From: Halomonas caseinilytica
GTDB lineage: Bacteria; Pseudomonadota; Gammaproteobacteria; Pseudomonadales; Halomonadaceae
Direction: 5' to 3'
Assembly (NCBI RefSeq): GCF_001662305.1
Contig: NZ_BDEP01000007.1
Location: 140,961-204,960 of the forward strand
Length of the DNA stretch: 64,000 nt
The notes below the pieces were generated by a model. It was not told the DNA's origin. It saw only the letters and a program-made list of their open reading frames with translations, and searched no databases. A program made the translations under genes and the position numbers. Below, in pieces: positions 29,784 to 37,866 of the stretch (the stretch's first letter is position 1; each line of letters starts with the position of its first letter).

Positions 29784-30404
29784 TCAGCCCAGCGCCAACC
29801 AGATCCCGACCCCCAGCATCAATGTGCCGGCGATACGATTGAGCAGACGCACGTTACGGCTCTTGCCCAGCAGGTGGCGCAGGGTCTGGCCTCCGGTGGC
29901 ATAGGTGACCAGCGCCAGGAATTCGATGCTCAGGATGAGCGCGATCAACAGGGCCAACTGCCCCGCCAGGGGCCGGGAAGCATCGAGAAACGGCGGCAGC
30001 AGGGCCACGAAGAAGGCCCAGCCCTTGGGGTTGGCCACTGCCGTGACGAATCCCTGCACCGCCAGCTCACGGCGCCCCGCCGCCTGGGTATCCAACGTCT
30101 CGGGCACCGCCATGCGCCCCCGGGAGCGCCACATCATCACGCCCAGATAGATCAGGTAGGCGCCCCCGAGCCACTTGAACACGGCGAACAGCGCGGGCTG
30201 TTGCAACATCAGTGTCGCCACCCCCGCCCCCGCGGCGGCGGCCACCAAGCCGACCCCGGCCAGCTCGCCGATCATCATCCACAGGGTACGACGCACGCCC
30301 TGGGTCATGCCCAACACCATGGCCAGCGTCATGCACATGCCCGGCGTCAGGGACACGAGCAGAAAGGTGGGTACGAAGACCGAAAGCAGGGAAAGGTTGA
30401 GCAT
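29784..30404 (-). CDS. LysE/RhtB-family amino-acid exporter
   Basis: This 206-residue protein has six hydrophobic segments. The family N-terminus reads FVPTFLLVSLTPGMCMTLAM, with the GxxxRRTLW-like GVRRTLWMMIGE after it and FVTAVANPKGWAFFVALLP in the middle. The start at 30404 is preferred because AAGGA is 7 bases upstream; the ATG 6 bases earlier would leave no spacing. It converges with the DedA-PAP2 gene, with 12 bases between stops. The substrate cannot be deduced. Confidence 0.88.
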   Translation of the reverse strand: MLNLSLLSVFVPTFLLVSLTPGMCMTLAMVLGMTQGVRRTLWMMIGELAGVGLVAAAAGAGVATLMLQQPALFAVFKWLGGAYLIYLGVMMWRSRGRMAVPETLDTQAAGRRELAVQGFVTAVANPKGWAFFVALLPPFLDASRPLAGQLALLIALILSIEFLALVTYATGGQTLRHLLGKSRNVRLLNRIAGTLMLGVGIWLALG

Positions 30405-30465
30405 GTCCATATCCTTATGGTCGAACGGCAGCCCGTCGAACGATGACAGGGGCGAGGCGCCTGCG

Positions 30466-31086
30466 CTACGGCGCTTCGCCCCAGCGCGGCACCAGCCGGT
30501 GCGAGATGCCCAGTTGGTTGAGAATGCGCGCCACGATGAAGTCGATCATGTCCTCCACTTCACGCGGGCGATGATAGAACCCCGGCGCCGCCGGCAGCAC
30601 TACCGCCCCCTGGCGCGTCAGGGCAAGCATGTGTTCCAGATGGATCGCCGACAGAGGCGTCTCGCGAGGCACCAGCACCAGAGTGCGTCGCTCCTTCAGG
30701 GCGACGTCCGCCGCGCGCTCGATGAGATTGTTGCTGGCCCCACAGGCAACGGCCGAGAGAGTGCCGGTGGAACAAGGGCAGATCACCATCGCTGAACTGG
30801 CGCCCGAACCGGACGCCACCGGTGCCATCCAGTCCTCACGGCCGAAACAGCGAATCTGGCCGGGTTTCGCGCCATACCGCTGGGTGAGCGCCACCACCAG
30901 TCGCTCGGGTCTCGCGGGGAGATCGTCATCGGTCTCCGTGGCGATGACCATATGAGCAGCCTTGGAGATCATCACCCAGACCTCGTGGTCGGCGGCCACC
31001 AGCACTTCGATCAGGCGCAGCCCGTACTGGGCGCCAGAGGCGCCGGTGATGGCCACGGTGACGGGGGGGTGCAGATCATCGGCCAT
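30466..31086 (-). CDS. ubiX: Flavin prenyltransferase UbiX
   Basis: This 206-residue protein makes prenylated FMN, the cofactor of UbiD decarboxylase in ubiquinone synthesis. It shows AITGASGAQYGLRLIEVL at the FMN site, PCSTGTLSAVACGASNNLIE, and VPRETPLSAIHLEHM. GGAGG precedes the ATG by 6 bases. It overlaps the 3' end of mpl by 11 bases. Confidence 0.94.
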   Translation of the reverse strand: MADDLHPPVTVAITGASGAQYGLRLIEVLVAADHEVWVMISKAAHMVIATETDDDLPARPERLVVALTQRYGAKPGQIRCFGREDWMAPVASGSGASSAMVICPCSTGTLSAVACGASNNLIERAADVALKERRTLVLVPRETPLSAIHLEHMLALTRQGAVVLPAAPGFYHRPREVEDMIDFIVARILNQLGISHRLVPRWGEAP

Positions 31087-32458
31087 GGGTTGCCTCCAGC
31101 GCAGCCAGGAGTCGTTCGTGAATGCCACCGAAGCCCCCGTTGGACATCACCACGATACGATCCCCGGCCCTGGCATCGTCCACCAGCGCCGCCACCAGGG
31201 CATCCAGATCATCGTATACCCGGCTCGGGGTCGTGGCGGCCTCGATCACCGGTGCCAGCGACCAGTCCAGTTCCGCCGGCTGGTACCAGTAGGCCAGGTC
31301 GGCACTCGCCACGCTGGTGGCGAGTCGCTCACGCTGGGATCCCAGTCGCATGGTATTGGATCGGGGCTCGATCACCGCCAGCAGGCGACCGCCGCCTTCC
31401 GTGGCACGCAGCCCCTCGAGGGTCGCGGCGATGGCCGTGGGATGATGGGCAAAGTCATCGATCACGCGGATACCCGCCACCTCGCCCCGCAACTCCTGAC
31501 GCCGCCGCGGTGTCTCGAAGCGCGCCAGGGCTTCGCTTCCCCGGGAAAGGCCGACGCCGCATGCATGGGCGGCAGCCAGCGCGGCCAGGGCATTTCGCGC
31601 GTTGTGGGTGCCACTCAGGGGCCAGTCGACCACGGCCCGCTCCTCGACGCCGGCGTCCCGATGGCTGACGTCAAAGCGCCCTGCGTCGCCTCGCTGGAGG
31701 GTCAGCTGCCAGTCGCTGTCCGGCGACTGGCCGAAGCGCTCGACCGGCGTCCAGCAGCCCTGCTCGAGCACACGATCCAGGGCCGGCTCGCCGTCGGCGA
31801 CCAACAACCGCCCCTTGCCGGGCACGGTACGGACCAGATGATGGAACTGGCGCTCGATAGCCGCCAGGTCGGGAAAGATATCGGCATGATCAAACTCGAG
31901 ATTGCCCAGGATGGCGATCTCGGGTCGATAGTGTACGAACTTGGAACGCTTGTCGAAGAAGGCGGTGTCATATTCGTCGGCCTCGACCACGAAGGGCGCA
32001 TCCAGCGCCCCCAGACGCGCCGAGACACCGAAGTTGCGCGGCACTCCCCCGATCAGAAAGCCCGGCGACAACCCCGCTTCCTCCAGCAACCAGGCAACCA
32101 GGCTCGCCGTCGTCGTCTTGCCATGCGTCCCCGCCACGGCAATCACCCGGCGCCCCGGGAGCACATGCTCTGCCAGCCACTGAGGCCCCGAGACATACGG
32201 CAGGCCCAGGTCGAGCAAGGCTTCCACTTCGGGGTTGCCGCGCGACAAGGCATTGCCGACCACCACCAGGTCGGGCCGGGGATCGAGGTTGTCGGCGCCA
32301 TAGCCCTCCATCAGCGTGATGCCCGCCTCCTGCAGTTGGGTGCTCATGGGCGGGTAGACGCCGGCGTCGGAGCCGCTGACCTGCAGCCCCTGCTCGCGGG
32401 CCAGCAGGGCCAGGCTGCCCATGAAGGTGCCACAGATACCGAGGATGTGAAGATGCAT
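31076..32458 (-). CDS. mpl: UDP-MurNAc:L-Ala-gamma-D-Glu-meso-DAP ligase (murein tripeptide recycling)
   Basis: This 460-residue Mur-ligase-family enzyme reattaches recycled tripeptide to UDP-MurNAc. The N-terminus is HILGICGTFMGSLALLA, the typical Mpl variant of the MurC start. The P-loop is AGTHGKTTTASL, followed by EADEYDTAFFDKRSKF, GNLEFDHADIF and DDFAHHPTAI. GGAG is 5 bases before the ATG. It is divergent from pfp. Confidence 0.94.
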   Translation of the reverse strand: MHLHILGICGTFMGSLALLAREQGLQVSGSDAGVYPPMSTQLQEAGITLMEGYGADNLDPRPDLVVVGNALSRGNPEVEALLDLGLPYVSGPQWLAEHVLPGRRVIAVAGTHGKTTTASLVAWLLEEAGLSPGFLIGGVPRNFGVSARLGALDAPFVVEADEYDTAFFDKRSKFVHYRPEIAILGNLEFDHADIFPDLAAIERQFHHLVRTVPGKGRLLVADGEPALDRVLEQGCWTPVERFGQSPDSDWQLTLQRGDAGRFDVSHRDAGVEERAVVDWPLSGTHNARNALAALAAAHACGVGLSRGSEALARFETPRRRQELRGEVAGIRVIDDFAHHPTAIAATLEGLRATEGGGRLLAVIEPRSNTMRLGSQRERLATSVASADLAYWYQPAELDWSLAPVIEAATTPSRVYDDLDALVAALVDDARAGDRIVVMSNGGFGGIHERLLAALEATHGR

Positions 32459-32681
32459 GCCGTCTCCGCAGGAAATTCGTGCCAGGCCGCCTGGCGGAAA
32501 GCGGCAGACTAGCATGGCACCCGCGCCCCCTCCAGCCATCGCCGCGCGAGGTCATGGGATGCAGCGTTCCGGTCAATGGGCTAGAATCTTCGCCTGCTCC
32601 GAACCCTCGGCGGCGGCGATACGCGACAGGAACGTCGCCGGCCGCGCGCCCCTTGATGCGACCCAGCAACAGGATAGCTCC

Positions 32682-33941
32682 ATGGCTCAGCACAACGCCT
32701 TTTATGCCCAGTCCGGTGGCGTCACCGCCGTGATCAATGCCAGCGCCTGCGGCGTCATCGAAGCCTGCCGCCGCCACGATGACCGGATCGGCAAGGTCTA
32801 TGCCGGGCATAACGGCATCATCGGCGCCCTGACCGAGGATTTGATCGATGTCAGCCAGGAGAGCGACGAAGCCATCGCCGCCTTGCGCCACACGCCGGCC
32901 GGCGCCTTCGGTTCCTGCCGCTACAAGCTCAAGGACATCGAAACCCATCGCGCCCAGTACGAGCGGCTGATCGAGGTCTTCCGCGCCCACGACATCCGCT
33001 ACTTCTTCTACAACGGCGGCGGCGACAGCGCCGACACCTGCCTGAAGGTCTCGCAACTGTCCGAGAAGATGGGCTACCCACTTACCGCCATCCATGTTCC
33101 CAAGACGGTGGACAACGATCTGCCGATCACCGACAACTCGCCGGGCTTCGGCAGCGTGGCCAAGTACATCGCCACCTCGACCCTGGAAGCGTCCCTGGAC
33201 ATCGCCTCCATGTGCGCGACCTCCACCAAGGTCTTCGTGCTCGAGGTGATGGGCCGCCACGCCGGCTGGATTGCCGCTGCCGGCGCCCTCGCCGGCCAGG
33301 GCGAAGGCGATCCCCCACACCTGGTGATCTTCCCCGAGATCAACTTCGATCGCGCCGCGGTCATGGCCCGCGTCGAGGAGTCGGTCAAGCTCTACGGCTA
33401 CTGCGTTATCGTGGTTTCCGAAGGAGCCCGCTACGAGGATGGCACCTTCCTGGCGGATTCCGGCAATACCGATGCCTTCGGCCATCGCCAACTGGGCGGC
33501 GTGGCACCGACACTGGCCGGCATGATCAAGCAGGACCTCGGGTACAAGTATCACTGGGCAGTGGCCGACTACCTGCAACGCGCCGCGCGGCACCTGGCCT
33601 CCAAGACCGATGTCGACCAGGCCTATGCCGTCGGCGAAAAGGCCGTGGAACTGGCACTGGATGGACAGAATGCCAAGATGCCCGCCATCAAGCGCACCAG
33701 TGACGCTCCCTATGCCTGGACCGTAGAGGCTGCACCGCTGGCCGACGTGGCCAACCGCGAGAAGTTCATGCCTCGGGACTTCATTCGCGAGGACGGCTTC
33801 GGCATCACCGAGGAATGCCGTCGCTACCTTGCCCCGCTGATCCAGGGCGAGGACTTCCCGCCCTTCGAGAATGGCCTGCCGAAGGTCGCCAAGCTCGCCA
33901 AGCATCGCGTCGAACGCAAGCTGCCGGAATTCAAGCTCTAA
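32682..33941 (+). CDS. pfp: 6-phosphofructokinase, pyrophosphate-dependent type
   Basis: This 419-residue protein phosphorylates fructose-6-phosphate. The sequence points to PPi rather than ATP as phosphoryl donor. At the position of E. coli Gly104 there is Asp (NGGGDSADT), and at Gly124 there is Lys (VPKTVDNDLPIT). Both changes are the known marks of PPi enzymes, and the reaction would then be reversible. Other signatures are SPGFGSVAKYIA and VMGRHAGWIAAAGALA. AGGA lies 7 bases upstream of the ATG. Pyrophosphatase (ppa) is encoded 2 kb away. Confidence 0.88.
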   Translation: MAQHNAFYAQSGGVTAVINASACGVIEACRRHDDRIGKVYAGHNGIIGALTEDLIDVSQESDEAIAALRHTPAGAFGSCRYKLKDIETHRAQYERLIEVFRAHDIRYFFYNGGGDSADTCLKVSQLSEKMGYPLTAIHVPKTVDNDLPITDNSPGFGSVAKYIATSTLEASLDIASMCATSTKVFVLEVMGRHAGWIAAAGALAGQGEGDPPHLVIFPEINFDRAAVMARVEESVKLYGYCVIVVSEGARYEDGTFLADSGNTDAFGHRQLGGVAPTLAGMIKQDLGYKYHWAVADYLQRAARHLASKTDVDQAYAVGEKAVELALDGQNAKMPAIKRTSDAPYAWTVEAAPLADVANREKFMPRDFIREDGFGITEECRRYLAPLIQGEDFPPFENGLPKVAKLAKHRVERKLPEFKL

Positions 33942-34020
33942 AAGCTGGAAGCTGGAAGCTGGAAGACAGCATGAATCCTGACGGCATGGGGCCAAGGGTT
34001 TTTCTTCCAGCTTCAAGCTT
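33942..34020. repeat. REP-like element at the pfp stop codon: AAGCTGG tandem repeat plus inverted copy
   Basis: Directly after the pfp TAA come three copies of the 7-mer AAGCTGG and a partial fourth (33942-33965). An inverted counterpart, CTTCCAGCTTCAAGCTT, is at 34004-34020, and a small GC-rich hairpin (GACCGCGAAGCGGAC) follows. A related element sits at the gabD stop (46050-46095). It could act as a terminator or mRNA-stability element for pfp and its convergent neighbour. Confidence 0.65.
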
Positions 34021-34066
34021 ACGACCGCGAAGCGGACGATCTTTCAGCTCCGGGCGCAGCCTGGTT

Positions 34067-35791
34067 CTAGCGCAACAACCAGGACAGCACCAGCAACAGC
34101 AGCAGGATCCCCGCCACGCCCTGCCAGAACAGGGCCGGCTCACGGGCCGACCCGCCATCCTGTGCCGCTCCTTTCGTGTCGCTGGCCGACTCTCGCAAGG
34201 TATGCAGAAATTCCGAGAGTCGCCGGAACCGCAGGGCCCGCTGGGGCGCCAAGGCACGGCGCAGCGTATCGTCCAGCGCCGGCGAGACCTCGGGATTGAG
34301 GGTCCGGGCGCTGCGATAGGTCATCTGCTCCAGATCGGTATGCCGCAGCAGATCCTTGGTCGGCAGCGAATAGGGAAGCTCGCCGGTGAACAGCCAGTAC
34401 ACCGTTGAGGCCAGCGAATACTGGTCACTACGACGGCCCACTTCATCATCCAGCGCATACTCAGGGGCGCTGTGCTCGGTCAGCCCCACCTGACGCGCCA
34501 GGGTACGAGAGCGCCGATGGCCATCGACGTCGCGAAGATGGCAGGCGCTGAAATCCGCCAGCACCACCTGGCCATGCTTGTCAATCAGCACATTGTCGGG
34601 ATGCACCTGCTGGTGCAACAGATCGCGATGATGCAACGCCTGCAGGGCCTTGCCCATCTGGACGGCAATGTCGAGGCGCTGCGCCAAACTCGCCTGGGGA
34701 TGACGACGCGCCCAGGCCGTAAGCGTCTCGCCCTCGACGTAGGCCATCAGGTAGTAGAGGAAGCGGCGTGGCCGCGAGGGCTCCATGACCTTGACCACGA
34801 AGGGCGAGTGCACCCGCTCTACCACCCACTGCTGTAACAAGAAGTGCTCCAGGTAAGCATTGCGCGTGGACAGCTCGGGGCTCGGCGCCTTCATCACCAT
34901 TTCCCGGCCGCTGCGCAAGTCGCGCACGCGATAGACGCGAGACTGCGCCGTCCGCGACAGTACCGACAGCACCTCCAGCCCGTCCAACCGCTCGCCCACC
35001 GACAATTCCGGCGGTATCGGCAGATCACCGTAGACCTTGCCGGGCCGGTCCTCCTCTTCCTCGGGCAACTCGTCGATGCGCACCAGCTGGAAGCAGAACT
35101 GGTCACCACCGTAGCCACGCTCCTGGGCGCGCGCCCGAGCGGTCTGGGCCAGTCGCTCGCAGGCGGCATCCAGATCACTGGCATCCTGGCGAATCAGGCC
35201 GACATAATCGGACGGCATCAGGGTGCCCTGCACCGCCTGGGTGGTGAACAGAAAGATGTCACCCTGCTTGAGGGGCATACGCGCATAATCGATATCGATG
35301 CTGGCATCCATGCCCAACGCCCGGGACGGGTAACGATAGCCTCCGAGATCGGTGACGTGATCACGCGAGAGTTGCTCGAACTCGGCCCCCCTCAGGCGGA
35401 ACACCAGGGTATCGCCCATGTGGAAGAGGTGGGCTTCCCGCCCGCGATAAATCATCGCGGACAACGAGCTCACATAACTCCCATCGCTCAGCTGGCGACT
35501 CTGCCCGAAGCACCAGCCATTGAGCGAACGCAGCACTCGGTTGACCGACGTCTTCACGTCCCAGTGATCGGGCGTCGAAAAGTAATCGGCCAAAAAGCCA
35601 CGCACACTGATGTCCCCGGCCTGCTTGGCCAGGGTGTTGCGAGTCGTGGAGTCGCTAATCAGGGCGCAGGCGCCCTTGGTCGACAATTGCAGTGCCTCGG
35701 GCACGAGGACCGACATCGAACTGCGATGCCGACGCCGCTCCGGCGCCACGAAGGCCTGACCGTAACTCAGAGACAGTTGCGCGGATGCCAA
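34067..35791 (-). CDS. PP2C-like / protein-kinase-like fusion, predicted inactive in both domains
   Basis: This 574-residue protein is built like the bifunctional Ser/Thr kinase-phosphatase fusions of Pseudomonas. Residues about 1-240 have the PP2C fold (SLSAMIYRGREAHLFHMGDT, SRALGMDASIDIDY). The metal-binding acids are missing: ALISDST stands where ADG is expected and TTQAVQ where TDGV is expected. Residues about 265-540 have a kinase fold. The beta3 Lys is kept (EMVMKAP), but the catalytic loop is HQQVHPDN, with Gln395 in place of the catalytic Asp and His in place of Lys. DFG is DFS. A C-terminal TM helix (GVAGILLLLLVLSWLL) anchors it. The start is TTG with GAGGAG 6 bases upstream. Confidence 0.8.
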   Translation of the reverse strand: MASAQLSLSYGQAFVAPERRRHRSSMSVLVPEALQLSTKGACALISDSTTRNTLAKQAGDISVRGFLADYFSTPDHWDVKTSVNRVLRSLNGWCFGQSRQLSDGSYVSSLSAMIYRGREAHLFHMGDTLVFRLRGAEFEQLSRDHVTDLGGYRYPSRALGMDASIDIDYARMPLKQGDIFLFTTQAVQGTLMPSDYVGLIRQDASDLDAACERLAQTARARAQERGYGGDQFCFQLVRIDELPEEEEDRPGKVYGDLPIPPELSVGERLDGLEVLSVLSRTAQSRVYRVRDLRSGREMVMKAPSPELSTRNAYLEHFLLQQWVVERVHSPFVVKVMEPSRPRRFLYYLMAYVEGETLTAWARRHPQASLAQRLDIAVQMGKALQALHHRDLLHQQVHPDNVLIDKHGQVVLADFSACHLRDVDGHRRSRTLARQVGLTEHSAPEYALDDEVGRRSDQYSLASTVYWLFTGELPYSLPTKDLLRHTDLEQMTYRSARTLNPEVSPALDDTLRRALAPQRALRFRRLSEFLHTLRESASDTKGAAQDGGSAREPALFWQGVAGILLLLLVLSWLLR

Positions 35792-35940
35792 GACATTCTC
35801 CTCGGGCTCGCGGCGACTCGCCGGACATGCCGGCGGCTCAACAGGGGGCCATCATACACGTCGTCGGCGACGCTGGCTCGCCCACCAAAGCCGTAGTGGC
35901 TTCAATCGCCACATCGACAGGCCACGACAACAGGAAGGGA

Positions 35941-35970
35941 TTGGTAATCCCCCCGACGGCTTCGTATAAT
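35941..35970 (+). promoter_or_regulatory. Promoter of ppa
   Basis: TTGGTA (35941-35946) and a perfect TATAAT (35965-35970) are separated by 18 bases and lie about 50 bases before the ppa ATG. Confidence 0.6.
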
Positions 35971-36022
35971 TCGCCGCATTTGCTCCACTCGAACCGGACA
36001 CTCGCCAGAGAAGGACGCCCTC

Positions 36023-36553
36023 ATGAACTTCGACAACATCCCCGCCGGCAAGGATCTGCCCAACGACGTCTATGTCGCGATCGAAATTCCGGCCAACCAT
36101 GCGCCGGTCAAGTACGAGATCGACAAGGACATGGGCGCGCTGCTGGTCGACCGTTTCATGGCCACGCCGATGTTCTACCCGGCCAACTACGGCTTCATCC
36201 CCCACACCCTGGCCGATGACGGCGACCCCCTCGATGCCCTCGTGGTGACGCCTTATCCGGTCACTCCCGGCAGCGTGATCCGTGCCCGCCCGGTCGGCAT
36301 TCTCAACATGACCGACGAGGCCGGCGAGGACGCCAAGCTGGTGTGCGTGCCGCACGCGAAGCTCTCCAGTCTCTACGACGACATCCAGGAAGTCACCGAC
36401 CTCCCGGAGCTGCTGCGCCAGCAGATTGCCCACTTCTTCGAGAACTACAAGGACCTCGAGAAAGGCAAGTGGGTGAAGGTGGAATCCTGGGAAGGCGCCG
36501 AAGCCGCTCGCAAGGCCATCGAGAAGTCCGTGGCCGCCTACGACAAGGCCTGA
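36023..36553 (+). CDS. ppa: Inorganic pyrophosphatase
   Basis: This 176-residue family I enzyme hydrolyses PPi to phosphate. The active-site stretches [19 protein letters not shown] and the Asp triad [10 protein letters not shown] are intact. GAAGG lies upstream of the ATG. Its own promoter and terminator make it a single-gene unit. Its activity would compete with the PPi-type phosphofructokinase nearby for pyrophosphate. Confidence 0.97.
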   Translation: MNFDNIPAGKDLPNDVYVAIEIPANHAPVKYEIDKDMGALLVDRFMATPMFYPANYGFIPHTLADDGDPLDALVVTPYPVTPGSVIRARPVGILNMTDEAGEDAKLVCVPHAKLSSLYDDIQEVTDLPELLRQQIAHFFENYKDLEKGKWVKVESWEGAEAARKAIEKSVAAYDKA

Positions 36554-36575
36554 TCCACGCGTCACGCAAGAACGC

Positions 36576-36599
36576 AAGGGCCGCCCTCGGGCGGCCCTT
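36576..36599. terminator. Terminator after ppa
   Basis: The 10-bp stem AAGGGCCGCC / GGGCGGCCCTT with a short loop starts 23 bases after the ppa stop. It probably also serves the convergent DUF2333 gene. Confidence 0.75.
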
Positions 36600-36657
36600 C
36601 GTCGTCTGCTCCCAGCCTTCTTGACCGTGGCCAGGCCATGTCGCCCCGAGGGGCACT

Positions 36658-37677
36658 CTAGGTTGCCGGAGCGGTCGCCTCGCCCGACTCGGGCAGCTTC
36701 CCGGCCAGCTCGCGCACGAGATCCCTGGCCCGCAGCACATGGCTGGCCATCACCAAGGAATGGTTGGCGAAGATACCGAACCCCGAGCCATTGAGCACCA
36801 CCGGACTCCAGAGCCGGCGCTGACTGCGCTCCAGCTCGACGGTCAAGGCATCCCAACGCTCGGCCAACCCGGCCGCTTCAATCACATCCGCCTGATCGCG
36901 ACGCATCGCCGCCAGCAGGTGACGCAGCGCCCAGGCCTGGCCGCGGGCCTCGAAAAAGACATTGTCGACTCGATACCAGGGCGTCGACTCAGGCATCGAT
37001 GACGCCGGCACCCCGAGGTCGGCGAGGCGCTCCTTGTCACCGACGCTGGCCGAGAGCCGCCCTCCCAGGTCATCGAGCGATCCGGCCACTTGCGACAGCC
37101 AGTCAGCGAGCCCTTGTCCGCCATCACCGAAGCCGACTGCCCCGGGTTCCTCGAGCTGCGCCAGGTAGGCATCGAGCGCCTCCATAGCCTGTCGGACATG
37201 GTGTTCCGTGGAAGGATACAACCAGTCCCGACCATCGCCGCGCAGGCGGGTCGCTGCCGACTCAAGCGACGAGGCCTCCCCCTCTGACATCGCTGGCATG
37301 GCCGCCATCAGGCCACGCGCCTGACGCATCACTCCAAACTCCCAGGCCGGCATATTGTCGAGCCACAGCCCCGGCGGTGCGATATCGTTGCGCAGGTAGC
37401 CACCAGGCTTGTCGAGCAGGGTCGCCAAGGTGGTCCGCAGGCCGGCAACCGTCACCGCACCGTGCTCGGCCGTGCCGCCACCCCGCTGCTCGGCGACAGC
37501 CTCTTCCACATCGAAGTTCGCCGGCGTCCGGCTCCACCACACACCCAGCGCCACCGTCACCACCAGATACAGGATCAGCAACACCAGCAACGGTTTCCAG
37601 ATCCAGCCATATTGCGGGCGCTCCAGCACCTCGACCTTGCTGCGACGGCGCGCCTCACCCTTTCTCGTCAATCCCAT
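36658..37677 (-). CDS. DUF2333 family membrane protein
   Basis: This 339-residue protein has a basic N-terminus, one TM helix at residues about 27-48 (WKPLLVLLILYLVVTVALGVW) and a large helical periplasmic part. Recognisable family stretches are GGYLRNDIAPPGLWLDNMP, WEFGVMRQAR, PWYRVDNVFFEARGQAWALR and SGFGIFANHSLVMASHVLRA. No enzymatic motif is seen and function is unknown. It is divergent from dsbD. Confidence 0.85.
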   Translation of the reverse strand: MGLTRKGEARRRSKVEVLERPQYGWIWKPLLVLLILYLVVTVALGVWWSRTPANFDVEEAVAEQRGGGTAEHGAVTVAGLRTTLATLLDKPGGYLRNDIAPPGLWLDNMPAWEFGVMRQARGLMAAMPAMSEGEASSLESAATRLRGDGRDWLYPSTEHHVRQAMEALDAYLAQLEEPGAVGFGDGGQGLADWLSQVAGSLDDLGGRLSASVGDKERLADLGVPASSMPESTPWYRVDNVFFEARGQAWALRHLLAAMRRDQADVIEAAGLAERWDALTVELERSQRRLWSPVVLNGSGFGIFANHSLVMASHVLRARDLVRELAGKLPESGEATAPAT

Positions 37678-37866
37678 TTGCGTGTTTCCCTACCGTAAAG
37701 ATGAAGAGCCGGACGGATCATGATCATGACGCCATCCCGCTCGAGTGCGTTATCCTGACGCCTCCATGAATACCTCCGCACCTGAGCATAGCGGCACAGG
37801 CGCGGAACCCCAAGCCATCGCGCGAGTCTCAACCGCGCCATCCACGCCCCGGAGAAAGGAAATCCC

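Noticed and set aside
30962..32512. Open frame of 516 codons antisense to mpl
   Set aside because: Same reason; mpl and ubiX motifs are clear on the other strand.
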